Positions 23,860 to 35,049 of a DNA stretch of 64,000 bases are shown one piece after another. The DNA lies in the NCBI GenBank assembly GCA_027886185.1, contig WOAB01000319.1, positions 1,364,001 through 1,428,000 of the forward strand, written 5' to 3'. Position 1 is the stretch's first letter, and the number at the start of each line of letters is the position of its first letter. The notes below the pieces were generated by a model. The model worked only from the letters and a program-made list of their open reading frames with translations, ran no database searches and was not told the DNA's origin. The position numbers were made by a program, and so were the translations under genes. This DNA is from Rheum nobile (taxonomy: Eukaryota; Streptophyta; Magnoliopsida; Caryophyllales; Polygonaceae).

Positions 23860-25083
23860 TGATAGGTGCCATTTCAGGCACCTTAACTAGTGATTATTGA
23901 CGTGATTTAGATGGAGTTTTGGTGTAGATTTAGGCTAAGTCTATAATCCAGAAGAATAGTTGAGAAGTGAAGATATCATAGGATTTACAACTTAGTGAAG
24001 AAGATAGAAGATGAAGACTTGAAGAAGCTGGTCTTGCCGCCCCGCGCCACAAGCCACCGCGACCCGGCGGTGGATCACAGAGAAGGCAGCACAAGCGAAG
24101 CCACCGCCCCGCGGTGGAACTCACCGCCCCGCGATAGAGGTCGACGCCTCGCGGCCAGCGATTATTTGTTTCCGATTTTAGCATTTTCGGATATTATATT
24201 TGCTATTATTTTATTTGCTAGGTTAATTTTCTAAAACCTATTTAAGAATATTTTCTAGTTTTGAGAAAGGGTTCGGTCCTCTCTTTTATTCATTCCACTT
24301 CTAGGGTTTGAACGAATGGAGAGCTAAACACCTTTGTTTCGCTAGACAATTGAAGCACTGCAATGAATTGGTTGTGAGATTTCTATTCCTCGTTCTATAT
24401 CTTATAAAGTTGGTTTAATTCTCTTGAGCATATTGTCTATCGATTTGTGTTGATTCTTCTAGCGTAGCTAACTAGGTTTTTCGACATCTATCATAGTGCT
24501 AGGATTTGCATATAGGGGTTCCGAGTGCATATCTAGTGGGAAACACGATTGTTGTGTATAGGGGTTCCGAGCGTGCAATCGTGAGTGAGAATTATTTGCA
24601 TGCTAAGTAGTAGGGTGTCCTTCTATTTGCATGTATCCTATATCCTTGTGTGAATTGTTATTGATGTGTTAGTGGTAAAGTATGCCGACAACTGTGAGAA
24701 TCAGTGGTACTTTACCAGTGACATAGTAATAAGTCTATCGACAACTGTGAGAATCGATAGTACTTAAGATCAGGGTGGGAACAATCATAAGATTGTAAAA
24801 AGAACCTGGAATGATAGTTTTCAGTGATCAACCTATTTCATCTGCTGTGTGGATATTTGTCTAGTGGAATACTTTTCCTCATCATATTTCTTCGTCTGCT
24901 AAATCTTGCATCTTTGTTACTTTGCAATTACTCTAAACCCCCCCTGTTACTTGTCAGTCACACGTTATTGCATACAGATAACCGACTCCATGTGGGATCG
25001 ACCTTGACTTGCTTGCTATACTCTTTAGTAGGTGAATTAGGATTTCTTTGACAGGAAAACGACACCGGTTTCCGGCCTTGTCA
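23860..25083 (+). repeat. 5' LTR of the Athila-type element
   Basis: It runs from TGATAGGTGCC to CCTTGTCA, 1224 bp, directly before the Athila primer site. Much of it aligns with the inverted solo LTR at 57488-58889, which carries about 170 bp absent here. A GC-rich cluster of CACCGCCCCGCGG-type motifs lies at 24037-24155 and a TATA-like CTATTTAAG at 24238, so the cluster sits in U3. A GGGGTTCCGAG phrase occurs twice near 24510-24570. Confidence 0.85.
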
Positions 25084-25085
25084 AA

Positions 25086-25105
25086 TTTGGCGCCATTGCC
25101 GGGGA
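25086..25105 (+). other. Athila primer-binding site
   Basis: TTTGGCGCCATTGCCGGGGA lies two bases beyond the LTR end. It is the form of primer site seen in Athila elements, and Gag starts about 115 bases downstream. Confidence 0.8.
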
Positions 25106-25220
25106 GTCAAATACTCCGTTTGTGATTATTTGTGATTGACTGCGGTGTGGATCTATCTTACGGTCTGCACATTTGCTACTGATTCGCTACTTGTTGAAGT
25201 TGATACAGAGACAGGTACGA

Positions 25221-28200
25221 ATGGCTCAGACACTCCGACAGTTGACTGTGCCAGATCTGATACAGCAGCCATTGGCTGTAATCATTCCACCCCTTGCTGA
25301 TGGTGTGACGTTTGAGCTCAGAACAGGAGTGATACGGTTGCTCCCGAGATATTATGGACGAAGTGGAGAAGACCCCATTGTTCATTTGGGTAAATTCCAC
25401 AACGTCATTATGAGCATCAAACCAGCCGACGTCACTGAGGATCAGATTAAAATGAGAGCCTTCGGGTTCACTCTTAAAGACGATGCTGAGGACTGGTATT
25501 ATCATCTGCCTGGCGGAAGCATAGATTCATGGGCTAAGCTACATAAAGCTTTCCTCGCGCGTTATTTTCCAGCCAAAATGGTGAATACCTTGAAAAGGGC
25601 GATTTCCAGCATTGAACAAGGAGAGGAGAAGACCCTTTACGACTATTGTGAGCGGTTCGAACGACTCTGTTCTAGTTGCCCGTTCCATGATTTTGACAAG
25701 AAAGCTCTGGTACTCTATGTTTACAACGGGTTGCTGGATGATGAAAGAAGAATTATAGATGCTACTTGTGGTGGTAGTATCCTGAATATGACTCCTGATG
25801 CAGCCATGACTAAACTTCATGATATGGCCGAGAGCACAAGGGATTTTGATGAAGCTCCAAGGTTTAAAGAAGTTCCTGCTGTCATCTCCAATGATTCACA
25901 TTTATTACAGGAAATTGCTTCATTGAAGGAGGTTATTGTGAAAATGAGTAAAACAAAAACCCCTCAACAACAAAATGTCTATGGAATTTGCGTTGACCTA
26001 TTTCACGACACCAGTGCTTGTCCCCAACTTCAGGACGTCACCACTGCTGAGGTGTATGCTGCTGGAGGCTACGGGCCTATTAGACCTCGACTTGATCAAC
26101 AACAGTTACAACCACCGTCACAACCTCACCGTGATGAGCCACCAGCTGCTCCCCAAACTCGTAGTTCCCCTTCGACTGACGACATGCTCAAGACCTTAAC
26201 AAAGCACTTCGCAACTCATGTACAAACAACTGAGGCCAACATCGAGAGCATAAGGGCACAAATGGGTCAGTTGACAGATGTGGTAACCAGATTGGACAAA
26301 AGGGTTACAGACGAAAGTGTAAATGCGGTTACCCTCCGAAGTGGCAAGAAGTTGCAAGTCGCTCCTACTGATGAGAAGGACAACATGATTGGAATTGACG
26401 ATGGGCATAACCCACCGCCCTGCGGTCCCCAACACCGCGACCCGACGAAACCGGCCAGTTATGTGGAGCCAACAACACCGCCCCGCGGCCAAGAGCACCG
26501 CCCCGCGGTGAAACCAACGCCCCACAGTGAAAGCCCAGAGATCGATCATGATGAAGAAGAGGACACCTATGTTTGTCCTAATTTCCCTCCTTTTGGATCG
26601 GAAAAGCCCCCTGCCCCCTTTCCGGAGGCACTAAAGGAACGAAGAGTGATTGACGACAAGGATCTCTTCGACACTTTCAGCAAATGTGAGGTGAACATCC
26701 CACTCCTCAAGCTTGTCAAGAGTGTACCGAGGTATGCTAAGTTTCTGAAGGAGCTATGCACCATCAAAAGAAACCAGAAGCTGAAGGGTAAGAAAAAAGT
26801 CAAGGTTAGCGAACGCGTATCCGTTGTATTCCAGAGGCGCCTGCCAAAGAAGTGCAGCGATCCAGGTATGTGGAGCATTCCTTGTATTATTGGTGACACT
26901 AAGTTTGAAAGAGCTATGCTCGATCTTGGTGCTTCCATTAATGTTTTGCCATATTCTCTCTATGAATCTCTTGGACTCGGACCTCTGCAGGAAACAGGAA
27001 TTGTAATTCAATTAGCTGATAGGTCTAGTGTCTATCCTAGAGGAATAGTAGAGGACATTCTTGTTATGGTTGATAAATTGATATTCCTTGTAGATTCGTA
27101 TGTCTTAGATATGGAAACAGATACAAAGGCAACCCATATCTTGTTAGGTAGGCCATTTTTGAAAACTGCTAAGACTAAACTTGATTTGCAAAGTGGGATA
27201 TTTTCCATGGAATTTGATGGGGAGAAGGTGGAATATAACATATATGAAGCTATGAAACACCCCAATGAAGACCATTCTTTATGCTCAATTGACGTGATTG
27301 ACTCTATTGCACAAGATGTATTTGATATTTCTGGTCCTGATGAGTTGCAATCCATTGTTGAGAATAATTTGGATTTGTCCCATGAGGAATACTCTTTACC
27401 ATCTAACATGCAGGAAGTCATAGCTCAGCTGGATGCATATGGTAAGTATCCTTTGGATCCTTTGGGCGTTGGCCCCAGTTTACTAAATCCGAGCGAGAAG
27501 CTTGTTCCCTCTGTTGAACAGGCCCCCGAGATTGAATTGAAGCCGTTGCCGGATCATCTCAAGTACGCCTTTCTTGGAGCCAACGATACTCTGCCAGTCA
27601 TTGTGTCTAGTAAGCTATCTGCAGACCAGGAAATGAAGCTGTTAGGCGTGCTCAGGGAGTACAAGACTGCGATTGAATGGACCATTGCAGACATAAAAGG
27701 GATAAGTCCCTCGACTTGTATGCATAGGATTCTACTTGAAGATGGAGCCAAACCGTCCAGGCAGCCACAGAGAAGGCTCAACCCTCCAATGATGGAAGTG
27801 GTGAAGAAGGAAGTACTGAAACTCCTCAAAGCTGATATGATCTTCCCTATTTCAGATAGCCAATGGGTAAGCCCAACCCATGTTGTTCCTAAGAAAGGAG
27901 GTATCACTATAGTGGAGAATCAACAAGGAGATTTAGTGCCCATAAGGACCACCACAGGATGGAGGGTATGCATTGACTACCGTAAGCTGAATGCGGTAAC
28001 TCGGAAAGACCATTTTCCATTGCCCTTTATTGATCAAATGCTAGAACGCCTTGCTGGGCGCCCCTATTACTGCTTTCTCGACGGGTATTCAGGATATTTT
28101 CAGGTGGCCATTGCGCCAGAAGACCAGGAGAAAACCACTTTTACATGTCCCTTTGGCACCTTTGCATACCGCAGAATGCCATTCGGATTGTGTAACGCAC

Positions 28201-29864
28201 CCGGTACATTTCAACGATGTATGGTTAGTATCTTCTCTGAATATGTTGAGAAATTTATTGAGGTATTCATGGATGACTTTACAGTACATGGGACTAGCTT
28301 TGATTCATGTTTGAACCATTTGGCACTTGTACTTACAAGATGTGTTGAAACCAATTTGGTTTTGAATTATGAAAAGTGTCATTTTATGGTAGAACAGGGA
28401 ATAGTACTTGGTCATATTGTCTCTTCCAGGGGTATTGAGGTCGATAAGGCGAAGATTGATGTAATTCAGTCTTTGCCTTATCCTACTAATGTGCGTGAAG
28501 TGCGTTCCTTTTTAGGTCATGTAGGTTTTTACCGAAGATTTATCAAGGACTTCTCTAAGATCTCTTCACCCCTATGCGAGCTACTGAAGAAGGAGGTGAC
28601 CTATGCATTTACTGATGAGTGTAAGAAGGCGTTTGATTGCTTGAGAGAACGTCTGACAAGTGCACCTATCATTCAGGCACCTGACTGGTCTCGCCCATTT
28701 GAGATAATGTATGACGCCAGTGACTATGCAGTTGGAGCAGTTCTAGGACAGAAAGTGGGACGTGCCTCCCATGTGATTCATTATGCCTCCATGACTCTGA
28801 ATGGAGCCCAGAGGAACTACTCCACTAGTGAGAAGGAGATGCTGGCAGTTATCTTTGCCTTGGAGAAGTTTAGGCAATATCTTTTGGGAGTCAAGGTGAT
28901 TATCTATACAGATCACGCTGCTCTTCGTTACCTAATGACGAAGAAAGAAGGAAAGCCAAGATTAATCCGATGGGTTCTCCTTCTCACTGAATTTGATGTG
29001 GAGATCCGGGATAAGAAGGGAGCGGAGAACCTAGTAGCTGATCACCTGAGTAGACTCGTACATGAGGAAGATAAGCCCGGAAAACAGAACCCCATTCACG
29101 GAACCTTCCCAGACGACACACTCTTTATGATCGAAGAAAGTTCAGGAAGTAACCACCGCCCCGTGGTCCCCATTACCGCAACCCGGCGACTTGTAGCCAG
29201 TATGAATCTGGAGGATTCACCACCCCGCAGTGACGCTCACCGCGACCCGGCGTCATATTTACTTGAGAACCAGGAAAGCTCACCGCGGCCCGTGGCGACA
29301 ACACCGCCCCGCGGCAACATCTCTGGTGTCACACTTTGCTCTGTAGACACTTCTGACTCCTCTCCTCATATAGCCAAGGACGTCTTCGGAATCCGTTCTT
29401 TCAGACCGTGGTACGCAGATATCGTGAACTATTTGGTCCGAGAGGAACTACCCCCGGATTACACCAGAGCTCAAAAGGCAAAGGTACGAAGAGAGGCCCG
29501 TCACTATGTTTGGGATGATCCCTACCTTTGGAAGCATTGTGTCGATCAGGTAGTACGCCGGTGTCTTCTGGACAATGAGGTACAATATGTCCTTAACTTC
29601 TGTCATTCTGAAGCATGTAGGGGTCATTTTGGAGCAAATAGGACTGCTAGGAAGGTATTAGAGGCAGGATTTTATTGGCCACACATCTTTCGGGATGCTT
29701 ACGCCTTTTGCAAATCCTGTGACCGATGCCAAAGGGTTGGAAATATCACCAGAAGGAATGAAATGCCACAATCATCATTAATCTTTTGTGAGGTCTTTGA
29801 TGTTTGGGGGCCCCTGAAGCTGAAACCTGATAGGCCACAGCCTGCATCGAGCCAACGACGTTAA
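25221..29864 (+). CDS. Athila-type Gag-Pol, open but with integrase core deleted
   Basis: The frame is open for 1547 codons from MAQTLRQLTV; the in-frame ATG at 25173 lacks the Athila-like start. Gag fold spans about residues 55-190. A knuckle-like segment at about 253 (YGICVDLFHDTSAC) lacks the first cysteine. Protease has D-L-G-A-S at 568 and HILLGRPFLKT near 643. Reverse transcriptase has WRVCIDYRKLN (about 914), FMDDF at 1016; RNase H has MYDASDYAVG (about 1164) and TDHAALRYL (about 1231). Integrase keeps only the zinc head (HSEACRGHFG, CKSCDRCQ at about 1498). After CEVFDVWG a deletion joins directly to the 3' end of the frame near 29808, removing all catalytic residues. Two proline-rich linkers (about 394-433 and 1310-1368) are encoded by the GC motif. 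Confidence 0.93.
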   Translation: MAQTLRQLTVPDLIQQPLAVIIPPLADGVTFELRTGVIRLLPRYYGRSGEDPIVHLGKFHNVIMSIKPADVTEDQIKMRAFGFTLKDDAEDWYYHLPGGSIDSWAKLHKAFLARYFPAKMVNTLKRAISSIEQGEEKTLYDYCERFERLCSSCPFHDFDKKALVLYVYNGLLDDERRIIDATCGGSILNMTPDAAMTKLHDMAESTRDFDEAPRFKEVPAVISNDSHLLQEIASLKEVIVKMSKTKTPQQQNVYGICVDLFHDTSACPQLQDVTTAEVYAAGGYGPIRPRLDQQQLQPPSQPHRDEPPAAPQTRSSPSTDDMLKTLTKHFATHVQTTEANIESIRAQMGQLTDVVTRLDKRVTDESVNAVTLRSGKKLQVAPTDEKDNMIGIDDGHNPPPCGPQHRDPTKPASYVEPTTPPRGQEHRPAVKPTPHSESPEIDHDEEEDTYVCPNFPPFGSEKPPAPFPEALKERRVIDDKDLFDTFSKCEVNIPLLKLVKSVPRYAKFLKELCTIKRNQKLKGKKKVKVSERVSVVFQRRLPKKCSDPGMWSIPCIIGDTKFERAMLDLGASINVLPYSLYESLGLGPLQETGIVIQLADRSSVYPRGIVEDILVMVDKLIFLVDSYVLDMETDTKATHILLGRPFLKTAKTKLDLQSGIFSMEFDGEKVEYNIYEAMKHPNEDHSLCSIDVIDSIAQDVFDISGPDELQSIVENNLDLSHEEYSLPSNMQEVIAQLDAYGKYPLDPLGVGPSLLNPSEKLVPSVEQAPEIELKPLPDHLKYAFLGANDTLPVIVSSKLSADQEMKLLGVLREYKTAIEWTIADIKGISPSTCMHRILLEDGAKPSRQPQRRLNPPMMEVVKKEVLKLLKADMIFPISDSQWVSPTHVVPKKGGITIVENQQGDLVPIRTTTGWRVCIDYRKLNAVTRKDHFPLPFIDQMLERLAGRPYYCFLDGYSGYFQVAIAPEDQEKTTFTCPFGTFAYRRMPFGLCNAPGTFQRCMVSIFSEYVEKFIEVFMDDFTVHGTSFDSCLNHLALVLTRCVETNLVLNYEKCHFMVEQGIVLGHIVSSRGIEVDKAKIDVIQSLPYPTNVREVRSFLGHVGFYRRFIKDFSKISSPLCELLKKEVTYAFTDECKKAFDCLRERLTSAPIIQAPDWSRPFEIMYDASDYAVGAVLGQKVGRASHVIHYASMTLNGAQRNYSTSEKEMLAVIFALEKFRQYLLGVKVIIYTDHAALRYLMTKKEGKPRLIRWVLLLTEFDVEIRDKKGAENLVADHLSRLVHEEDKPGKQNPIHGTFPDDTLFMIEESSGSNHRPVVPITATRRLVASMNLEDSPPRSDAHRDPASYLLENQESSPRPVATTPPRGNISGVTLCSVDTSDSSPHIAKDVFGIRSFRPWYADIVNYLVREELPPDYTRAQKAKVRREARHYVWDDPYLWKHCVDQVVRRCLLDNEVQYVLNFCHSEACRGHFGANRTARKVLEAGFYWPHIFRDAYAFCKSCDRCQRVGNITRRNEMPQSSLIFCEVFDVWGPLKLKPDRPQPASSQRR

Positions 29865-30104
29865 CCAAGGCGCTGCTCGGGAGGCAACCCGAGGTATTTC
29901 CCTTTCTCTTTCCCTCTTATTTTGTTTTCTTCTCCCCCTAGACTTTTCCGTAGTTTCTTTTGCTTTGTTTCGTTCGTCTACTGCTAACGTTTCAAGTACG
30001 AAAGTAAATGGAGGCGAGTTTAACTCCCCAGGAACCTCACGACCGCCCCGCGGCACACTTCACCACCCCGCGGTGAACCCCCATCGCCCCGCGGTGAGGC
30101 TTGG
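29865..30104 (+). other. Athila-type 3' untranslated segment
   Basis: It contains a pyrimidine-rich tract (29895-29945). A cluster of three CCGCCCCGCGG-like motifs at 30041-30098 repeats the motif of the LTR and coding linkers. Homology to the Athila type ends about where chromovirus Gag begins. Confidence 0.6.
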
Positions 30105-30129
30105 GTAATATGATCCGGCTGTTTTTCTT

Positions 30130-31450
30130 GAATGGATGCAGTCCACAGAATACACGTTGTTATATTGCCATATCCCTGAGGAAGAACACGTCGCCGCAGC
30201 CACTATCCATTTTCGCGACGCGCTAGGGTTTGGTGGCATCGATTCGTGGATGATCGCATAAGGCGCAACTTGGTGCCCCTCACTGAGTGGCATCAATTGA
30301 AGTTTGTCATGATATGTCCCAGGTGATTACAGGAACCAGATGCACCTAGAGATCGCCATGGCTCTCCAAGGCTCGAAGACACCCCTTGAGTTCTTCTCGC
30401 AACTCGAGGACATGTACTACAAGACTTCCATTAGTGTCGCGCCTTCGACATTGAGGACTAAGTTTTTGAGTGGACTAAATGTCAACATTAGGGATCAATT
30501 GGAGATCTTGCCCATCAAGGATCTCAACACACTTATGCACACGGCAATGCAAATCCATCATCAACAAGTGCGCAAGCGCCAATCCCCTTACCAGCCTTAT
30601 GGCCAACGCATGTATGATTCTCAATCTAGTCAATTCTCTTTGACTAATGTACGTGCCCTAGCCACAGGTTCTATCGCGCCTGGCCAAAGCTGTAATGCCA
30701 AGGCCGTGCCGCCGAGCTCGACAGCCAGCCGCGCCCCCGTGCCCAGACAAGGTCCACAAGGCACTGAGCGCGCGCGTGACTTGGAGTGCTTCAAGTGTGG
30801 CGGGCGAGGCCATTACAAGAGGGATTGCCCCAATGCTAAGAAGGTTCTCTTCTCCGCCGCCGTTGCTGGATACGAGTCTGTGGAGGAGGAGGAGGACGAG
30901 GCCCAATTGGAGACCATCGAGGAAGGTTTCGAGGACGACAATGAGGAGGCTTACGCGTGTGAGGTTGTCGTGCTCTATGCCGGGACGCCGCTGAGCCTTG
31001 TTACGCGATGTATCCTCACCGTCAAGGAGGCCAACCTTGTTGACCAGCGCGAGAACCTCTTTCACACGCAATGCATGGTCAAGACAGCCTCTTTGAGTGT
31101 TATCATTGACGGCGGTAGTTGCTGCAACATCATTAATGACAAGGTGGTCAAGCATTTCAACCTTGAGACCACGCCACACCCGCAGCCCTACAGCCTTCAA
31201 TGGATCTCATCTAGCTCAGGTAACAATGTCACTCGACAGTGCCTTATTTCTTTTTCCATTGGCCAGTATAGTGATTCGGTTTTATGTGATGTCATTGCGA
31301 TGGACGTCACGCATCTCTTGCTTGGGCGCCCATAGCAATTTGACCGGCGCGTGCTTCACGATGGCTATTTAAACACTTATGTGTTTACTTACCACGGGAA
31401 GCGCGTGACTCTCTTACCTATGTCTCCCCATGAGATTTTGCAAGACTAGG
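30130..31450 (+). pseudogene. Chromovirus Gag and protease
   Basis: The decayed 5' part (EWMQSTEYTLLYCHIPEEEH at about 30130) has a stop and frame change near 30260-30320. An open stretch follows from 30340 to 31335. It carries the Gag C-terminal half and a perfect CCHC knuckle CFKCGGRGHYKRDC at about 30788. An acidic linker (EEEEDEAQLETIEEG) comes next, then the protease core VIIDGGSCCNIIND at about 31103 and HLLLGRP at 31315. A TAG follows directly after LLLGRP, and a second stop lies near 31448. The aspartate-containing D-G-G replaces the more usual D-S/T-G. Confidence 0.85.
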
Positions 31451-31686
31451 TAGAGCATGACCGCCAAAAATCCATTGAAGCCGCCGCGGCAAAGGCCCGA
31501 GGCGTCTCCACAAGGCCCATCGCAGCGTGTCGACCCCAATCCTGGCCACACTATTTTTGGCTCGGGCACTGGCACAACAAAGCTCAACGCTAGCCCAGGC
31601 TAGCCCAGTGCCTCTCTGCCCCTGCCAGCGCCACAAGCTCCACAGCGCGGAAGCCCAAATAGAGGCCCACAGAGTCCTGGCCAGGC

Positions 31687-33300
31687 GTGACCCATTCTGA
31701 CTCGAGCACTGGGCTCAACAACCCCAATGTCCACCATTCTGCGCCAAGTGCCTCGTTGTCTCCACAGTTGGCCCCAGGAACGCCGCCAGCACCGACTTTG
31801 CAAGGGCGCTGCGAGCACAGGCTGCTTTTGGCGAGGCCCAGTGACATGACCAAACCCCTGAAGGGTTACAGGCCTTGCTTCTTGTTGGTGCCAACTCCGA
31901 GCTCCGATCGCGCCACCGATGCCCCAGTGCCGCCGCCGGTAGTCGAGCTGCTGTTGGAGTTTGTCGATGTGTTGCCTGAGGAGCTGCCCCAGGGCCTGCC
32001 TCCAGTGAGGGGAATCGAGCACCAGATTGACTTGGTCCCTGGAGCCTCTTTGCCCAACCGTGCCGCCTACAAGGCCATCCCAGAGGAAACAAAGGAGCTG
32101 CAGTGTCAGGTCCAGGATTTGCTTGACAAGGGCTATGTCAGGGAGAGCCTTAGCCCTTGTGTCGTGCCTGTGATTCTTGTGCCAAAGAAGGATGGCTCGT
32201 GGAGGATGTGTGTGGACTGACACGCCATCAACCAAATCACGATGAAGTACCGCCACCACATTCCTCGCCTTGATGACATATTGGATGAACTCCATGGTGC
32301 CACATTGTTTTCAAAGATTGACTTGAAGAGTGGCTACCACCAAATCCGAATGAAGGAAGGGGATGAATGGAAGACGGTGTTCAAGACCAAATATGGTCTC
32401 TATGAGTGGCTTGTCATGCCATTCGGGCTCACCAATGCCCCGAGTACTTTTATGCAATTAATGAACCATGTTTTGAGAGATTTTTTAGGACATTTTATTA
32501 TTGTTTATTTCGACGATATTCTTGTTTATTTATGCAGCTTGCAGGATCACACCGAGCACCTTAGAAAGGTGTTGGCGACACTACGCAACGAGAAGCTCTT
32601 TGCCAACCTTGGGAAGTGTTCCTTTTGCTCGGACACGACCAACTTCCTTGGCTTTGTCGTGTCGAAAGACGGGCTGCGTGTTGATGAAGAGAAGGTCAAG
32701 GCCATAAGAAAGTGGCCCACGCTGACCAACCCTACCATGGTGAGATCTTTTCTAGGGTTGGTTGGCTTCTATCGCCGATTTGTCAAGGATTTTAGCTCCA
32801 TTGCCGCGCCCCTCCACGAGTTGACCAAGAAAGGGGCCACGGTGGTGTGGCTTGCCAAGCATGAGGCGGCATTCGAGGCCTTGAAGGAGGCCTTGTGTCA
32901 TGCTCCACTTCTCCAGCTTCCAGACTTCTCCAAGCATTTCGAGATCGAATGTGATGCTTCCAATGTTGGCATTGGAGGTGTCCTTCACCAGAAGAGGAAG
33001 CCCATTGCCTTTCCTTAGTGAGAAGCTCACAGGGGCTACGCTCAACTACCCTACGTACGACAAGGAATTGTATGCTTTGATTAGGGTCCTCAAGACATGG
33101 CAACACTACCTCTAGCCTAGAGAGTTCGTGATTCACTCGGATCACGTGGCACTGAGTTTCCTCAAGGGCCAGATGACACTAAACCAACGCCATGCTAGAT
33201 GGGTGGAGTTTATGGAGACATTTCCATATGTTGTCGTGCACAAGAAAGGGAAAGAAAATGTCGTGGCCGACGCACTATCTCGGATGTATATTCTCTTAAC
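31687..33300 (+). pseudogene. Chromovirus reverse transcriptase and RNase H
   Basis: Reverse transcriptase starts with IPEETKELQCQVQDLLDKGY and VPVILVPKKDGSWRMCVD; a TGA at 32218 follows the CVD block. The next frame gives FSKIDLKSGYHQI, VMPFGLTNAP and the catalytic YFDDILVY at about 32507, then VRSFLGLVGFYRRFV. RNase H opens with FEIECDASNVGIGGVL; a stop follows at 33016 and the domain continues in another frame with YPTYDKELYALI. It ends ENVVADALSRM at about 33260. All catalytic blocks are still recognisable. Confidence 0.88.
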
Positions 33301-33316
33301 TCGTCTCTAAACTAAA

Positions 33317-34840
33317 GTGCTTGGTTTTTCTATAATTAAGGATTTGTATTTGGTTGATGTGTTTTTCAAGCCTATCTATGAGAGATGCCTTGAGAGTCGT
33401 GAGTTTGAGTCATATTTTGTGGATGAGGGGTATCTATATAAGGCCGGGAGGTTGTGTATTCCTAGTTCTTCCATTAGGCACCTCCTCATTCAAGAGGCAC
33501 ATGATGGCCGAGGCCACTTTGGGATTGCTAGGACCTTGGCTGCGTTGAGAGAGCATTTCTTTTGGCCCCATATGGCTACACAGGTTCGGAGGTATTGTAG
33601 GAGTTGTGTGAGTTGTCAACGAGGAAAAGCTAGGTCGAGCCCCCAAGGATTATACACACCCCTGCCCATTCCCCATGGTCCTTGGGAGGACTTATCCATG
33701 GATTTCATCACCGGGTTGCCTCAATCTAGAAAAGGCAAGGATTCTATTTTTGTGGTCGTGGATAGGTTTTCCAAGATGGCCCACTTCATATCCTGCCGAA
33801 CCACACATAGTGCTAGTGAGATTGCCGACCTATTTTTTGAGTATGTCGTGAGGTTACATGGTGTGCCTAGGACTATAGTGAGTGATAGAGACACAAAGTT
33901 TTTTGGTCACTTTTGGAGGACACTTTGGGGGAAGCTATGGACCAAGATCTTATTTTCCACAAGCTACCACCCCTAAACTGATGGCCAAACAGAGGTCACC
34001 AACCGGACACTAGGAGCCCTCCTCCGAACCATGCTCAAGGCCAATCTCAGGCGTTGGGAGGACTTAATTCCACTTGTTGAGTTTTCTTATAATAGGTCCA
34101 GGCACTCGGCGACAATGCTAACACCCTTTGAGGTTGTGTATGGGAGGAACCCATTGACTCCCCTGGATATGTTGTCGCGCCCACTCAAGAATGCCGAGCA
34201 CGTGTCCGTGGCCAACCGCGCCACACAAATACAAGAGCTTCACCGCCGAACCCGTGAGCAAATAGAGCGAAGGACGGTGCAATACGAGGCCCAACACAAC
34301 TCCGGCAGGCACAAGGTCACATTTGCACCTGGAGACATGGTGTGGGTGCATCTATGCAAGGAACGCTTTCCAGGCCGGCGGAAGTCCAAGCTCTCGCCGC
34401 GTGGAGATGGCCCTTTCTGGGTTGACAAGGCCATCGGCGACAATGCGTATAAGGTCGACTTACCTCCAGATTTTGGTGTCCATGCCACCTTCAACGTCGC
34501 TGATCTTCAACCATACGTGGAGCCAGAATTTGATGAGGGTGAAGCGGGGACGCTTCACATCCAAGTAGGGGAGGGTGATGCGACCCTACCCGCCATGACC
34601 GCCGCTGAAGAGGAGGCTTCCATGATCATCAAGAGTGAAGGGCCTGTGACCAGGGCTCGCACCAAGGCCATTGCCAAGTCCACACAATCCATGGTCGCGC
34701 GCGTAGTTGCCAGCCAAGGCGTGCCTGAGGCCGTGCCTCCGCTTCGGCTCCTAACAACCATCCAAGGCCCAAATGACATCCAATCGGGCACTCCAGCTTC
34801 TGACATAGCCACATCATTGGAGGAACCTCTACAAGCTTAG
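33317..34840 (+). pseudogene. Chromovirus integrase
   Basis: The zinc head is HDGRGHFGIARTLAAL with CRSCVSCQRGKA. The catalytic core is DLSMDFITGLPQSRKGKDSI (first Asp), then VSDRDTKFFGHFW (second Asp). A TAA at 33974 falls before TDGQTEVTNRTLG, which holds the catalytic Glu. The C-terminal GPY/F-type block reads DMVWVHLCKERFPGRRKSKL and DNAYKVDLPPDFGV. A tail of about 100 residues with GPVTRARTKAIA follows and ends at 34840. I see no clear chromodomain, as in several plant chromovirus groups. Confidence 0.88.
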
Positions 34841-35049
34841 GCCATGCCCACTCGCGCCCTAACGCGCCTCACCAGATCCTGCTTCGCCGCGCTCGTGCCG
34901 CCGTTGTGAAGACCTCCAAGGCGCAAGTGCTAGCCTTAGGCTATTTTTTATTTAGAGGTTTATTTGATGTATTGGAACATTCTGTTTTAAGACTTTTGAC
35001 ATTTAGCATTTTCTAATTTTAGTAAGTTTCTAATTTTAGTCTTTCTATT

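Larger units (their letters stand above)
23860..30105 (+). mobile_element. Athila-type Ty3-gypsy element lacking its 3' LTR
   Basis: 5' LTR, primer site and a long open gag-pol are followed by a 3' untranslated start (GCGCTGCTCGGGAGGCAACC at about 29870, typical of Athila elements). The sequence changes to chromovirus Gag near 30105, so the env-like region and 3' LTR are missing. The bases before the 5' LTR are TTCTT; no right-hand duplicate can be tested. Confidence 0.85.
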
